From Caproicibacter sp046707225 (GTDB lineage Bacteria; Bacillota; Clostridia; Oscillospirales; Acutalibacteraceae): DNA of 64,000 nucleotides. Under the pieces are notes generated by a model that did no database searches, had not been told where the DNA came from, and worked only from the letters and a program-made list of their open reading frames with translations. A program made the translations under genes and the position numbers. The DNA lies in assembly GCF_046707225.1 (NCBI RefSeq), contig NZ_JBJKOP010000032.1, forward strand, positions 124,001-188,000. Reading direction: 5' to 3'. Shown piece after piece: positions 8,812-17,031 of this stretch. Every line of letters begins with the position of its first letter. Position 1 is the stretch's first letter.

Positions 8812-10134
8812 TTATGAATTCTTCGCGAACAAGTCGTCGAGCTGCTTTGCGAGCGCATCCAGATTTTCTTTTACGGTGCCTTTGTGGCGGAATGCCTTTT
8901 CAAAAGCAAGGCTGATGTCGTTATCCATTTCCTCAATCGACGGATTCGGAATCCTTGCCCAGGAGGTTTCAAGCTGCTGCATATAAGTTTTGAAAATCGG
9001 GTTGGAGGTCAGTTCGGAGTCCTGAGCGACTTTTTTGTTGACGGGATACTGATTTACCTCAAGCGCCATGGTCTTCTGGGCATAGTCGGAGAACATGAAT
9101 TTCATGAACAGCCAGGCCGCTTCCTGATTTTTGCAGTTCTGGAACATGACCATGTCTTCGCCCCCGACCACCGAAATGCTTTTGGAAGTGTCGGCGGGCA
9201 TTTGCGCATAGGTATCGTTGTCGGTTGTCTTTTTATCCTGCAGGGTATAGAACCACGGCCCGTCGTTCACCATCATATAACCGTCGTTTGCTTTCAGGCC
9301 GTCCCATGTTCCGGGCTGGCCGTTGAGCATGCACTTGCCGATCAGACCCTTGTCGTTCCAGGAAACCAGCTTTGTCAGGGCCGCGATACTCTCATTGCTG
9401 TTGACATATCCGGTTGCCTTTGTGTAGCCGTCGTCACAATATTTTCCGCCGAGCGACAGAAAAAACGGCGCCATGCTCCACATACCGGTTCCGGAAATAC
9501 CGATCAGCCCGTTTGGATGCTGGCCTTTAATTTTTTCAGCCGCGTCGGCCAGTTCATCCATCGTTTTCGGTGCCGCGCTCAAGCCCGCGGCCTGTAAATC
9601 GGCTTTATTATAGATTGCGATCGTCGTATTGGTATCGAGAGGAACGCCGTAATATTTCTCTTTCCATTTACACGTGTTCAAAGTAGCCTCATAGCTGTTG
9701 GATTTGATGTCGCTGAATCCGTCCATGCCGTCGACCGCGACGAGAGCGTTTAAATTTGCAAACTGCGGAACCCAGGTAATATCCATGCGCATAACGTCCG
9801 GCGCGGAACCGCTCGCCGCCGCCTGTAAAACCTGCTGCTTAAAGTTGTCGGTGGGCATTGTGACCGATTTGATTTTGATATTCGGATACTCCTGATTAAA
9901 AGCCGGGATGATTTTTTCATTCAGCACTTTCGCCTCTGAATTTGCGCTGTAGGTATGCCAGAACGTGACCGTAGCCTTTATGTCTTTTGCCGATGTCGCC
10001 GACGCCGTACCGCCCGACGCCCCCGGAGCCGCGGAAGCAGCGCCGGAAGAACCGGACGAGCATCCTGCCATCGACGCTACCATGACGGACAGCGAAAGGA
10101 ATAGTGCCGCCAAACGACTTGCTTTGTTTTTCAT
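8812..10134 (-). CDS. sugar ABC transporter substrate-binding lipoprotein
   Basis: 440 residues; type II lipoprotein signal with lipobox SMAGC (Cys25), a Ser/Gly/Ala-rich tether, then the family 1 binding fold (KATVTFWHTYSANSEAKVLNE, APDVMRMDITWVPQFA, EDMVMFQNCKNQEAAWLFMKF). First gene of the locus operon, so it captures the oligosaccharide for the two permeases downstream. Preceded by AGGGGG eight bases from ATG, a sigma-A promoter and a LacI-type operator. Substrate inferred as isomaltooligosaccharide or cyclic isomaltooligosaccharide from the context. Confidence 0.92.
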   Translation of the reverse strand: MKNKASRLAALFLSLSVMVASMAGCSSGSSGAASAAPGASGGTASATSAKDIKATVTFWHTYSANSEAKVLNEKIIPAFNQEYPNIKIKSVTMPTDNFKQQVLQAAASGSAPDVMRMDITWVPQFANLNALVAVDGMDGFSDIKSNSYEATLNTCKWKEKYYGVPLDTNTTIAIYNKADLQAAGLSAAPKTMDELADAAEKIKGQHPNGLIGISGTGMWSMAPFFLSLGGKYCDDGYTKATGYVNSNESIAALTKLVSWNDKGLIGKCMLNGQPGTWDGLKANDGYMMVNDGPWFYTLQDKKTTDNDTYAQMPADTSKSISVVGGEDMVMFQNCKNQEAAWLFMKFMFSDYAQKTMALEVNQYPVNKKVAQDSELTSNPIFKTYMQQLETSWARIPNPSIEEMDNDISLAFEKAFRHKGTVKENLDALAKQLDDLFAKNS

Positions 10135-10157
10135 AACAGCAACCCCCTGAAAATAAT

Positions 10158-10186
10158 ATAATAAAACTTTGAAAAGTGCCTGACAA
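10158..10186 (-). promoter_or_regulatory. sigma-A promoter of the alpha-1,6-glucan operon
   Basis: On the minus strand, -35 TTGTCA (10181-10186) and -10 TATTAT (10158-10163) are separated by 17 bases and lie just upstream of the binding-protein gene. The LacI-type operator at 10197-10208 sits 10 bases upstream of the -35 box. Confidence 0.65.
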
Positions 10187-10196
10187 AAAGATAAGG

Positions 10197-10208
10197 GTAA
10201 TCGTTTAC
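10197..10208. promoter_or_regulatory. LacI-type operator, copy 1
   Basis: GTAATCGTTTAC is a near-palindrome with central CG, the form used by LacI/GalR proteins. The identical 12-mer recurs at 11257-11268 in front of the regulator gene, which makes chance unlikely. Confidence 0.7.
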
Positions 10209-10227
10209 GTAACCGGACAAAAAAGAA

Positions 10228-11235
10228 TCAGATCTTTTTGACCGAATCGCGTTCCACGATTTCATAGGGAAGGATTTGATTCTCCGCTTTTTTTCCCTGC
10301 TCCATTTCGTTTTGCAGCATATGAAAGGCCTGCTCCCCCATGGGGTAGAGAGGCTGTGAAACAGTAGTGAGGGGCGGAACCGCCATTTCTGCGGTTCTGG
10401 TGTTATCGTAGCCGATCACAGAGAAAGCATCGGGCACTTTTAACCCGGCTTCATAAGCGGCGGAAATTGCGCCGACGGCGACCTCGTCGCAGCAGGCCAC
10501 AACACCGGTGAAGCTTTCGCCGCTGTTCAGCAGATCCTTTGCGGCCTGCAGTCCTGTTTCATAGCTGAAGCGGGTATACTGGACCAGCTTCGGACTGTAG
10601 GGAATCTGGTTGTCTTCCAGTGCTTTTCGGTAGCCCTTCAGTCGCAGCACGCCTGCGACAACGTCATCCTGAGAGCCCGCAAGCATCGCGATGTTCTTAT
10701 GACCTTTTTTGATTAAATAGGTAGTTGCGGCATAAGAGGCCTTGAAATCGTCCACCCTGATATAGGGAATGGAATAGCGGGAGGACAGAGTGGAAACCAG
10801 CACGCAGGGAATTTCACATTCTGCCATCAGCGTGTCGATCTTCTCATCCGGAGGGAGGCTGCAGCCAATGATACCGTCCACCTGGCGCTCCGCCAGCATT
10901 TTAATATATTCCTGCGTTCTGTTCCCGGAAATCCCCACATGGCAGACCATGACGCTGTAACCGCAATTTTGCGCCGCGTCCTCGATTCCGTTCAGAATTT
11001 TGACGTAAAATGTGGTTTCTACCTGAGGAATCAGAACGGCGATAATGTTTGTCTTTTTCATTTTCAGATTTCTGGCCACAGCGTTAAACTGGTAACCCAG
11101 CTCGGCGATTGCGTTGCGTACCCGGATTTCCGTTTCGGCGGAGAAGCCCGTAAGACCGTTCAATACACGGGAAACGGTAGCGACCGAAACATTTGCTTTT
11201 TCAGCAACGTCTTTTATGGTAGGATTATTTAACAT
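10228..11235 (-). CDS. LacI-family transcriptional regulator of the alpha-1,6-glucan locus
   Basis: About 335 residues. N-terminal helix-turn-helix (TIKDVAEKANVSVATVSRVLNG) with hinge helix, then a periplasmic-binding-protein-like sensor domain ending in a Y-E-I-V-E-R-D-S-V tail. The start is set at the ATG at 11235, which follows GGAG and AGGT signals. The in-frame ATG at 11253 has no ribosome site and begins only about 17 bases after the predicted transcription start. The gene is transcribed in the same direction as the operon it probably represses and likely represses itself through the operator at 11257-11268. Confidence 0.92.
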   Translation of the reverse strand: MLNNPTIKDVAEKANVSVATVSRVLNGLTGFSAETEIRVRNAIAELGYQFNAVARNLKMKKTNIIAVLIPQVETTFYVKILNGIEDAAQNCGYSVMVCHVGISGNRTQEYIKMLAERQVDGIIGCSLPPDEKIDTLMAECEIPCVLVSTLSSRYSIPYIRVDDFKASYAATTYLIKKGHKNIAMLAGSQDDVVAGVLRLKGYRKALEDNQIPYSPKLVQYTRFSYETGLQAAKDLLNSGESFTGVVACCDEVAVGAISAAYEAGLKVPDAFSVIGYDNTRTAEMAVPPLTTVSQPLYPMGEQAFHMLQNEMEQGKKAENQILPYEIVERDSVKKI

Positions 11236-11256
11236 TTTACCTATATTCTCCATTAC

Positions 11257-11268
11257 GTAATCGTTTAC
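11257..11268. promoter_or_regulatory. LacI-type operator, copy 2 (autoregulation)
   Basis: Exact copy of the 12-mer GTAATCGTTTAC found before the binding-protein gene. It lies directly downstream of the -10 box of the regulator's own promoter, at the expected transcription start, an arrangement typical of steric repression. Confidence 0.75.
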
Positions 11269-11276
11269 CGATTATT

Positions 11277-11305
11277 AAAATATCACTAATACTTTTGAAT
11301 GTCAA
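11277..11305 (-). promoter_or_regulatory. promoter of the LacI-family gene
   Basis: Minus strand -35 TTGACA (11300-11305), 17-base spacer, -10 TATTTT (11277-11282), followed at once by the operator. Confidence 0.7.
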
Positions 11306-11433
11306 GAAGAAATTTTAGGGAGGAATTGAAGAGAAAACCGCCGGAAGGCTTGCGGCTTTTTTTATTGGCACCTGATTGATTTTCCGTTTACCTGTTGCTA
11401 TGAATTAATGACGATGAAAAATTGCAAAATGTA

Positions 11434-11462
11434 TTGACATCAGGACCAAACAATTATATAAT
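11434..11462 (+). promoter_or_regulatory. consensus sigma-A promoter of the peptide operon
   Basis: TTGACA (11434-11439), 17-base spacer, TATAAT (11457-11462): a full consensus. It precedes an untranslated leader of about 125 bases before the creatininase-family gene. Upstream, 11281-11433 holds no gene; it includes a small hairpin followed by a T run (about 11340-11364) with no obvious parent gene. Confidence 0.85.
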
Positions 11463-11518
11463 AGTAATCACTTTATAAATGAACAAATAATAATGCTTTT
11501 ACTATCTTATTAACAAAG

Positions 11519-11567
11519 AAAGCAACGGTGCTTTCCCAAAAAACGAGGGGAGACCGCTGCTTTTTTT
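11519..11567 (+). terminator. leader terminator / attenuator of the peptide operon
   Basis: Left arm AAAGCAACGGT (11519-11529) pairs with ACCGCTGCTTT (11553-11563) with one mismatch, plus an inner TCCC/GGGGA pairing, and ends in a T run to 11567. The same left arm can instead form a tight hairpin with the nearer TGCTTT (AAAGCA-ACGG-TGCTTT, 11519-11534), which would break the terminator. The element lies between the promoter and the first gene. I see no T-box or known riboswitch consensus. Confidence 0.75.
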
Positions 11568-11596
11568 AATAATTCAGAAAAGGAAGGAAATTACAG

Positions 11597-12370
11597 ATGA
11601 GATTAGCACATATCTCCTGGGTGAAAGCAGAAGAGTACTTCCGCAATAACGATATGATCGTCATAGCGGTCGGCAGCAACGAATGTCATGGAAAACATAT
11701 CGCGCTTGGTACGGATACGCTGATCCCCGATAAAATTCTGGACCTGATCGAAGAAAAGTCGGATGTTATGATTGCGCCGACTTTGCCTTACGGCGCGTGC
11801 GACGATCTTTCCATGTTCCCCGGCACCATAACTCTTGGCACCGACGTGTTGTACAGCGTTCTGAAAAAAATCACGGATGGTTTTTTCAAGTTCGGGGTTC
11901 GCCGGTTTGTATTTTTGAACGGCCATGGCGGGAATATTCAGGTGCTGGACCGCATCTGCTCCGAACTGCATCAAAGGGGCGCGCTTGCGGCGGAACTGAA
12001 CTGGTGGCTGATGGCATGGGAACTGAATCCTGCATGGAAAGGCGGCCACGGCGGCGCGGAAGAAACGGCGGCCGTCATGGCGGTGAACGAGTCTTTTGTG
12101 GACAAGAGCATGATTGGTCCGATGGAGCTGAAAAACGATATCGGCGAAAATATGATCACCACCGGATTCCGCTCCGTACAGTATAAGGGCGTAACGGTTC
12201 AGTTTCCGCGTTATGTGAAAGAATACGCCGGCAACGGATGGATCGGCCCGGACCATCCGGAAAAGGCGACTCCCGAATGGGGCCGCGAAATGCTTCAGGC
12301 TACTGCGGACTATATTGTTGATTTTATGGGAGAAATGAAGAAGCTGAAACTGCCGCAGCCGATCGATTAA
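11597..12370 (+). CDS. creatininase-family amidohydrolase
   Basis: 257 residues, full length for the creatininase/FAPy-deformylase/MftE family. Metal-binding signature GSNECHGKHIALGTD near the N terminus, NGHGGN in the middle and GGHGGAEETAAVMA further on match the family's Glu-His-Asp-His-Glu metal ligands. Family members hydrolyse cyclic or linear amides; the substrate here is unknown. It is the first gene of an operon with M42 and M18 peptidases and an oligopeptide importer, so an amide or modified peptide substrate is a reasonable guess. AAGGAAGG lies nine bases before ATG. Confidence 0.88.
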   Translation: MRLAHISWVKAEEYFRNNDMIVIAVGSNECHGKHIALGTDTLIPDKILDLIEEKSDVMIAPTLPYGACDDLSMFPGTITLGTDVLYSVLKKITDGFFKFGVRRFVFLNGHGGNIQVLDRICSELHQRGALAAELNWWLMAWELNPAWKGGHGGAEETAAVMAVNESFVDKSMIGPMELKNDIGENMITTGFRSVQYKGVTVQFPRYVKEYAGNGWIGPDHPEKATPEWGREMLQATADYIVDFMGEMKKLKLPQPID

Positions 12371-12418
12371 AAGGGTTTTGATCAAATAACATAAATATAG
12401 AAACTGGAGAATGAATGC

Positions 12419-13501
12419 ATGCAGCCAATGGAGCAAAATGTTTTAAAACTTGCTGAAGAGTTGTCCAATGCGAAAGGGGCTTCCGGATTTGAGGACGAGG
12501 TCCTCGCGGTAGCCAGAAAATACGCCCGGAATTTTGCCGAAATTCAGGAGGACAGTGTCAGAAACTTATACCTCAGATATGCGGAAAGCACGGGGAATAA
12601 GCCGGTTGTAATGCTGGACGCTCATACGGATGAAGTATCGTTTATGGTTCAGGCGATCAAACCGAACGGAACGCTGCGCTTTATTTCGCTGGGCGGCTGG
12701 CCCGCAAATTCGATTGCGGCCCACAGGGTTTTAGTCCGGAACGCCGGGGGAGACTACATACCGGGCATTACCGTCAGCAAACCGCCCCATTTTATGACGG
12801 AAGCCGAAAAGAAAATGGAAAACGACATTTCCAATATGGCAATCGATATCGGGGCCATGTCAAAAGAAGACGCGGAACAGAGATTTCATATCCGAATCGG
12901 CGAGCCGGTTGTCCCCGACGTAACTTTTGAATACAATGCGGAAACAAACCTGATGTTCGGCAAGGCGTTTGACTGCCGGCTGGGTGTCGCTTCCGTGATC
13001 GGAACGATGAAGACTCTGATTGGGGAGAATCTGAACGTCGATGTAGTCGGCGCTCTTGCCTCACAGGAAGAAGTGGGAACACGCGGCGCAAAGGTAACGT
13101 CCCGTACGGTGAAGCCGGATATTGCGATTGTATTTGAGGGTTGTCCCGCGGACGACACGTTTACGGAAGATTACATGATTCAGACTGCGGTAAACAAAGG
13201 GCCTATGCTCCGTTTCATCGACCGCGCGATGATTACGAATCCGAGGTTCCAGCGTTTCGCGCTTGATCTGGCGGAAGAGCTCGGCATTCCGGTGCAGACC
13301 GCAGTGCGTACCGGCGGCTCGACCAACGGGTCGCAGATTCATTTGTCCAACAGGGGAGTCCCCGTGATTGTAGTCGGCGTTCCGGTCCGCTATGCGCATA
13401 CGCATTATGGCATTTCGTCCTTGTCGGACTGTATGAATGCGATTCGGCTGGCAACCGAAATTATCAAAAGACTCAATCAGGATCTCATAAAAAGTTTTTA
13501 G
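12419..13501 (+). CDS. M42-family metallo-aminopeptidase
   Basis: 360 residues. Two-metal centre residues are visible: His in MLDAHTDEV, Asp in KAFDCRLGVASV, the Glu-Glu pair in SQEEVGTRGAK, Asp in CPADDTF and the C-terminal His in VRYAHTHYGISS. M42 enzymes (glutamyl aminopeptidase, tetrahedral TET proteases, CelM-like) are large cytosolic oligomers that trim short peptides. Expected role: degrading peptides imported by the downstream Dpp/Opp system. Confidence 0.92.
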   Translation: MQPMEQNVLKLAEELSNAKGASGFEDEVLAVARKYARNFAEIQEDSVRNLYLRYAESTGNKPVVMLDAHTDEVSFMVQAIKPNGTLRFISLGGWPANSIAAHRVLVRNAGGDYIPGITVSKPPHFMTEAEKKMENDISNMAIDIGAMSKEDAEQRFHIRIGEPVVPDVTFEYNAETNLMFGKAFDCRLGVASVIGTMKTLIGENLNVDVVGALASQEEVGTRGAKVTSRTVKPDIAIVFEGCPADDTFTEDYMIQTAVNKGPMLRFIDRAMITNPRFQRFALDLAEELGIPVQTAVRTGGSTNGSQIHLSNRGVPVIVVGVPVRYAHTHYGISSLSDCMNAIRLATEIIKRLNQDLIKSF

Positions 13502-13519
13502 TATTAGAGGTGGCGTATT

Positions 13520-15100
13520 ATGAAAAAGAAGTTCACAGGAAAAATCGCGCTGATTCTTGCGGCCTGCAGTATCGTCGGCTTATCCGGCTGCTCGGGGCAA
13601 TCCGCTTCGTCCGGCGCGGCGGCGGGCAGTTCGTCCGCGGCAACGGAGTATGAGGACACCGTCAACATCGGTCTCGCCGGCGACCCGGCGTATCTCGACC
13701 CGGACCAGTCGTCCATCGGCCCCACGGAAGCAACCGTGATGCAGCAGATTTATCAGGGCCTGGTTACGACCAGCGCGGACAGCAAGTCGATTGAACCGGA
13801 CCTGGCGAAGGATTGGAAAATCAGCGACGACGGCCTGACTTACACCTTCAACCTGAAGCCGGGAATCAAGTTTTCAGACGGAACACCCGTAAAGCCGAAG
13901 GACTGGGTCTGGTCGCTGACCAGGGCGCGCGACTGCGACACCTCCGAATACCGTTTTATCGCGGATGAAATTAGAGACGTGAAGGCGGATGAAAAGACCG
14001 TTACCATTACCCTGAAGTACCAGTGGGCCCCGTTCCTGGCGGACCTGTGCAACTTCAACATGGTGGTGGGCTGCAAAGCCTATTACGACAAAGTCGGCGG
14101 GACCCAGTACGCGCAGAAGCCCCTGGGAACCGGCCCGTACATGCTGAAGGAATGGGTCAAGGGCAGTACGCTGACTCTGGTCAAAAATCCGAACTACGCG
14201 GAGTCCGGCTACCCCAAAACATCAACCCTGAAATTCACGGTGATTCCGGACGACAACACCCGGCTGATGCAGCTTCAGTCCGGACAGCTCGACGTTGTGG
14301 GCGACGTACCGTATTCTCAGGTCGAAACCATTCAGAAAGATCAGAACCTGAAGGTACAAACCTTCAAATCCACGCAGATCCGCTACTTGATTCTGAACAC
14401 AACAAAAAAACCGCTCGATAATCTGAAAGTGAGACAGGCAATCCTTTATGCGACCAACAAGCAGGAAATTGCTAATCTGGTTGCAACAAAGTACGGCCAG
14501 CCGGTTGCCTCCGTCCTTTCCGAGTCCCAGGGCAAGTGGTTTAATTCCGACCTTAAAGTGACAAATTACGACCCCGAAAAAGCAAAAGAGCTGCTGAAAG
14601 AGGCCGGGTTCCCGAACGGCGTGACACTGACCATCAGCGTCAGCTCCGGGTCTCAGGTTTACCAGCAGATTGCGACTCTGCTTAAGTCCGAATGGGAAAA
14701 AGCCGGCATTACCGTCAATATTGAGCTGCTGGAAAAGGCGGCGCTGAGCAATAAGTTCCAAAGCCTGCAGCACCAGGCCACGGTATTGCAGTGGGTGGAC
14801 GACATTATGGACCCGTCCGAGGTTTCCGGCTGGATTGCGGATTATGACCAGAGCCATGCGTGGTATACGGGCTTGAAGGACCAGGCGCTGGATGATCTGA
14901 ACGCGCAGGCCAGCAAAGAGATGGACGAAACCAAGCGGCTTACCATGTACAAAGAGATTCAGCAGAAGATTTCCGACAACGCGAACGTGATCCCGCTGTT
15001 TAGGAACGATTTTGTGTACGCAACATCCAATAAGATTCAGAACCTCGAAGTAAGCCCGTTCAGTGTTATGAGGCTCAAAGACATTCAGAAAACGAAATAG
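13520..15100 (+). CDS. peptide ABC transporter substrate-binding lipoprotein (family 5)
   Basis: 526 residues with lipoprotein signal (lipobox LSGC, Cys24) and an Ala/Ser-rich tether. The SBP_bac_5 fold of DppA/OppA/NikA proteins follows (TVNIGLAGDPAYLDPDQS, LAKDWKISDDGLTYTFNLKPGIKFSDGTPV, KPLGTGPYMLKEW). GAGGTGG precedes the ATG. It feeds the two permeases and two ATPases encoded next. Substrate most likely di- or oligopeptides; nickel-type or sugar substrates are less likely given the flanking peptidases. Confidence 0.93.
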   Translation: MKKKFTGKIALILAACSIVGLSGCSGQSASSGAAAGSSSAATEYEDTVNIGLAGDPAYLDPDQSSIGPTEATVMQQIYQGLVTTSADSKSIEPDLAKDWKISDDGLTYTFNLKPGIKFSDGTPVKPKDWVWSLTRARDCDTSEYRFIADEIRDVKADEKTVTITLKYQWAPFLADLCNFNMVVGCKAYYDKVGGTQYAQKPLGTGPYMLKEWVKGSTLTLVKNPNYAESGYPKTSTLKFTVIPDDNTRLMQLQSGQLDVVGDVPYSQVETIQKDQNLKVQTFKSTQIRYLILNTTKKPLDNLKVRQAILYATNKQEIANLVATKYGQPVASVLSESQGKWFNSDLKVTNYDPEKAKELLKEAGFPNGVTLTISVSSGSQVYQQIATLLKSEWEKAGITVNIELLEKAALSNKFQSLQHQATVLQWVDDIMDPSEVSGWIADYDQSHAWYTGLKDQALDDLNAQASKEMDETKRLTMYKEIQQKISDNANVIPLFRNDFVYATSNKIQNLEVSPFSVMRLKDIQKTK

Positions 15101-15163
15101 TTCAGTGCTTTAAAACCCATTTGGAAGGCGAAAAGCGAAATAAGTTTGTGAAAAGAATTTGTG

Positions 15164-15198
15164 AAGGACCGGGAAGCGCCTAAGACTTCCCGGTCCTT
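15164..15198. other. perfect hairpin between SBP and permease genes
   Basis: Arms 15164-15176 and 15186-15198 form a perfect 13-bp stem with a 9-base loop, 63 bases after the SBP stop codon and just before the permease ribosome site. Only TTTATAAAAA follows, so partial termination or RNA stabilisation is likely, keeping binding protein in excess over the membrane subunits. Confidence 0.8.
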
Positions 15199-15217
15199 TA
15201 TAAAAAGGTGCCATACT

Positions 15218-16156
15218 ATGAATCGATTAAATTATATCATCAAGCGCATTCTGCAGATTATTCCCGTTCTGTTTGTGGTCTCCATTCTCATCTTTCTCAT
15301 GCTGCGCTTTATTCCGGGCGACCCGGCCCGTTTGGTGCTGGGCGAGAAGGCAACCAACGCGGAAGTGGCGGCCATGCACGAAAAGCTTGGTTTGAACAAA
15401 TCGCTGCTGGAGCAGTACTGGATTTATCTCAAGGGAATTCTCACATTGAATCTTGGGGATTCGCTGAAATATCAACGGCCGGTGATTGACCTGCTGAAGG
15501 AGCGTACCGGCGTGACGCTGTTGCTGACGCTGGTATCCACACTTTTTTCACTCATTGTCAGTTTTCCGCTCGGTTATTTTGCGGGGATGCACAAGGACAG
15601 GCTGGGTGACCATGTGATCCGTACGACCGCGCTTGCGGCGATCGCGATGCCGTCGTTTTGGGTCGGGCTTTTGCTGATGATTGTTTTTGGGCTTTGGTTC
15701 CGCGTACTGCCCGTCGGCGGCTGGGGCGCCACACTGCCCGATCAGCTGAAATGCTTGATTCTGCCGGGAATCACACAGTCGTTAATGACTTCCGCACTGC
15801 TGATTCGAAATATCCGCAACTCCGTGGTTGAAATCAATCTTCTGGATTATGTTGATTTTGCCCGAAGCAAGGGGATTCCGGAGGGCGAAGTGAAGAACAA
15901 CCATATTCTGCGCAACGCCATGATTTCGACCGTGACCCTTCTGTCCATGCGGATGGCCTATATGCTTGGCGGCAGCGTCATTATCGAGACCGTCTTTTCC
16001 CTGCCCGGAATCGGCGCGCTCACGACGGAAGCGATTTTCTCGCGCGACTACTCGCTGGTTCAGACATTGGTTTTCCTTTTTGCTCTTCTTGTACTGATCA
16101 TCAATCTGCTGACCGATATCCTGTATTCATTTCTTGACCCACGGGTGGAATTTTAA
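15218..16156 (+). CDS. peptide ABC transporter permease, DppB/OppB type
   Basis: 312 residues; N-terminal membrane anchor (NYIIKRILQIIPVLFVVSILIF, shown in part) followed by LRFIPGDPARLVLG and a DppBC-type transmembrane domain with ARSKGIPEGEV coupling loop. The ATG at 15218 is chosen because AAGGTG lies seven bases upstream; an in-frame extension to 15161 runs through the preceding hairpin and lacks a ribosome site. Confidence 0.92.
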   Translation: MNRLNYIIKRILQIIPVLFVVSILIFLMLRFIPGDPARLVLGEKATNAEVAAMHEKLGLNKSLLEQYWIYLKGILTLNLGDSLKYQRPVIDLLKERTGVTLLLTLVSTLFSLIVSFPLGYFAGMHKDRLGDHVIRTTALAAIAMPSFWVGLLLMIVFGLWFRVLPVGGWGATLPDQLKCLILPGITQSLMTSALLIRNIRNSVVEINLLDYVDFARSKGIPEGEVKNNHILRNAMISTVTLLSMRMAYMLGGSVIIETVFSLPGIGALTTEAIFSRDYSLVQTLVFLFALLVLIINLLTDILYSFLDPRVEF

Positions 16157-16171
16157 AAGGAGGACCGCAAA

Positions 16172-17026
16172 ATGTTAAAATCCAAGATCAAAGAACGGCG
16201 TTTCACAAAGCGGCCCGCCTGGCTGAGAAATCTGTCCTTCCTCACCGGAGCGGTCATCGTGTTGTTTGCGGTGGTCGTCGCTCTTTTTCCGCAGCTTTTT
16301 ACTTCCCACGACCCTCTTGAGGTGAACGCTCTCGCCGTTTTGCAGGGCCCTTCCGGCGCGCATCTGTTTGGCACGGACAATTACGGACGCGATGTTTTTT
16401 CGCGGGTTGTTTGGGGAACGCGGATCGACCTGCTGCTCGGCGTGCTCGGCACCGTCATTCCCTTTGTCGTCGGCTGCATTCTCGGCCTTCTTTCCGGTTA
16501 TTTCAGCGGAACTCTGGACAATATCCTGATGCGCGTCATCGATATTTTGATGGCGTTTCCGTTTATCGTGCTTGTCATCGCGATTATGACCGTGCTCGGT
16601 CAGGGGATGATCAATGTTTACATCGCTCTTTGGGTCGTCGGCTGGATTTCTTATGCAAAGCTGGTTCGCGGCGATGTTCTCGTGCTGAAAAATGCGGAGT
16701 ACATTCAGGCGGTTAAAATCGCTGGCTTTAAAAACAGCAGAATCCTCCTGCGCCACCTGCTGCCGAACGTGATTAACGCGGCGGTTGTTTTCGCAACTTC
16801 CGACATCGTGCTGAACATGCTGACGGGCGCAAGCCTGAGCTTTATCGGCCTTGGCATTCAGCCCCCGACTCCGGAATGGGGCGCCATTATGAACGAGGGC
16901 CGCGGGTATATCAATATCGCCTGGTGGATTACTCTTTTCCCGGGACTTGTCATGGCGGTCACCGGAATCGGATTCAGCCTGTTAGGGGACGGCCTGGCCG
17001 ATTTTCTGCGGACAAAAGGAAGGTGA
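16172..17026 (+). CDS. peptide ABC transporter permease, DppC/OppC type
   Basis: 284 residues with the N-terminal OppC segment (RNLSFLTGAVIVLFAVVVAL), the HLFGTDNYGRDVFSRVVWGTR motif region and the coupling loop with AGFKNSRILLRHLLPN. AGGAGG is eight bases before ATG. Partner of the DppB-like subunit, from which it is separated by 15 bases. Confidence 0.93.
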   Translation: MLKSKIKERRFTKRPAWLRNLSFLTGAVIVLFAVVVALFPQLFTSHDPLEVNALAVLQGPSGAHLFGTDNYGRDVFSRVVWGTRIDLLLGVLGTVIPFVVGCILGLLSGYFSGTLDNILMRVIDILMAFPFIVLVIAIMTVLGQGMINVYIALWVVGWISYAKLVRGDVLVLKNAEYIQAVKIAGFKNSRILLRHLLPNVINAAVVFATSDIVLNMLTGASLSFIGLGIQPPTPEWGAIMNEGRGYINIAWWITLFPGLVMAVTGIGFSLLGDGLADFLRTKGR

Positions 17027-17031
17027 CGGCG

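Noticed and set aside
11519..11567. T-box riboswitch in the peptide-operon leader
   Set aside because: The leader is too short and lacks a specifier loop; GGGGAGACCGC only superficially resembles the T-box sequence.
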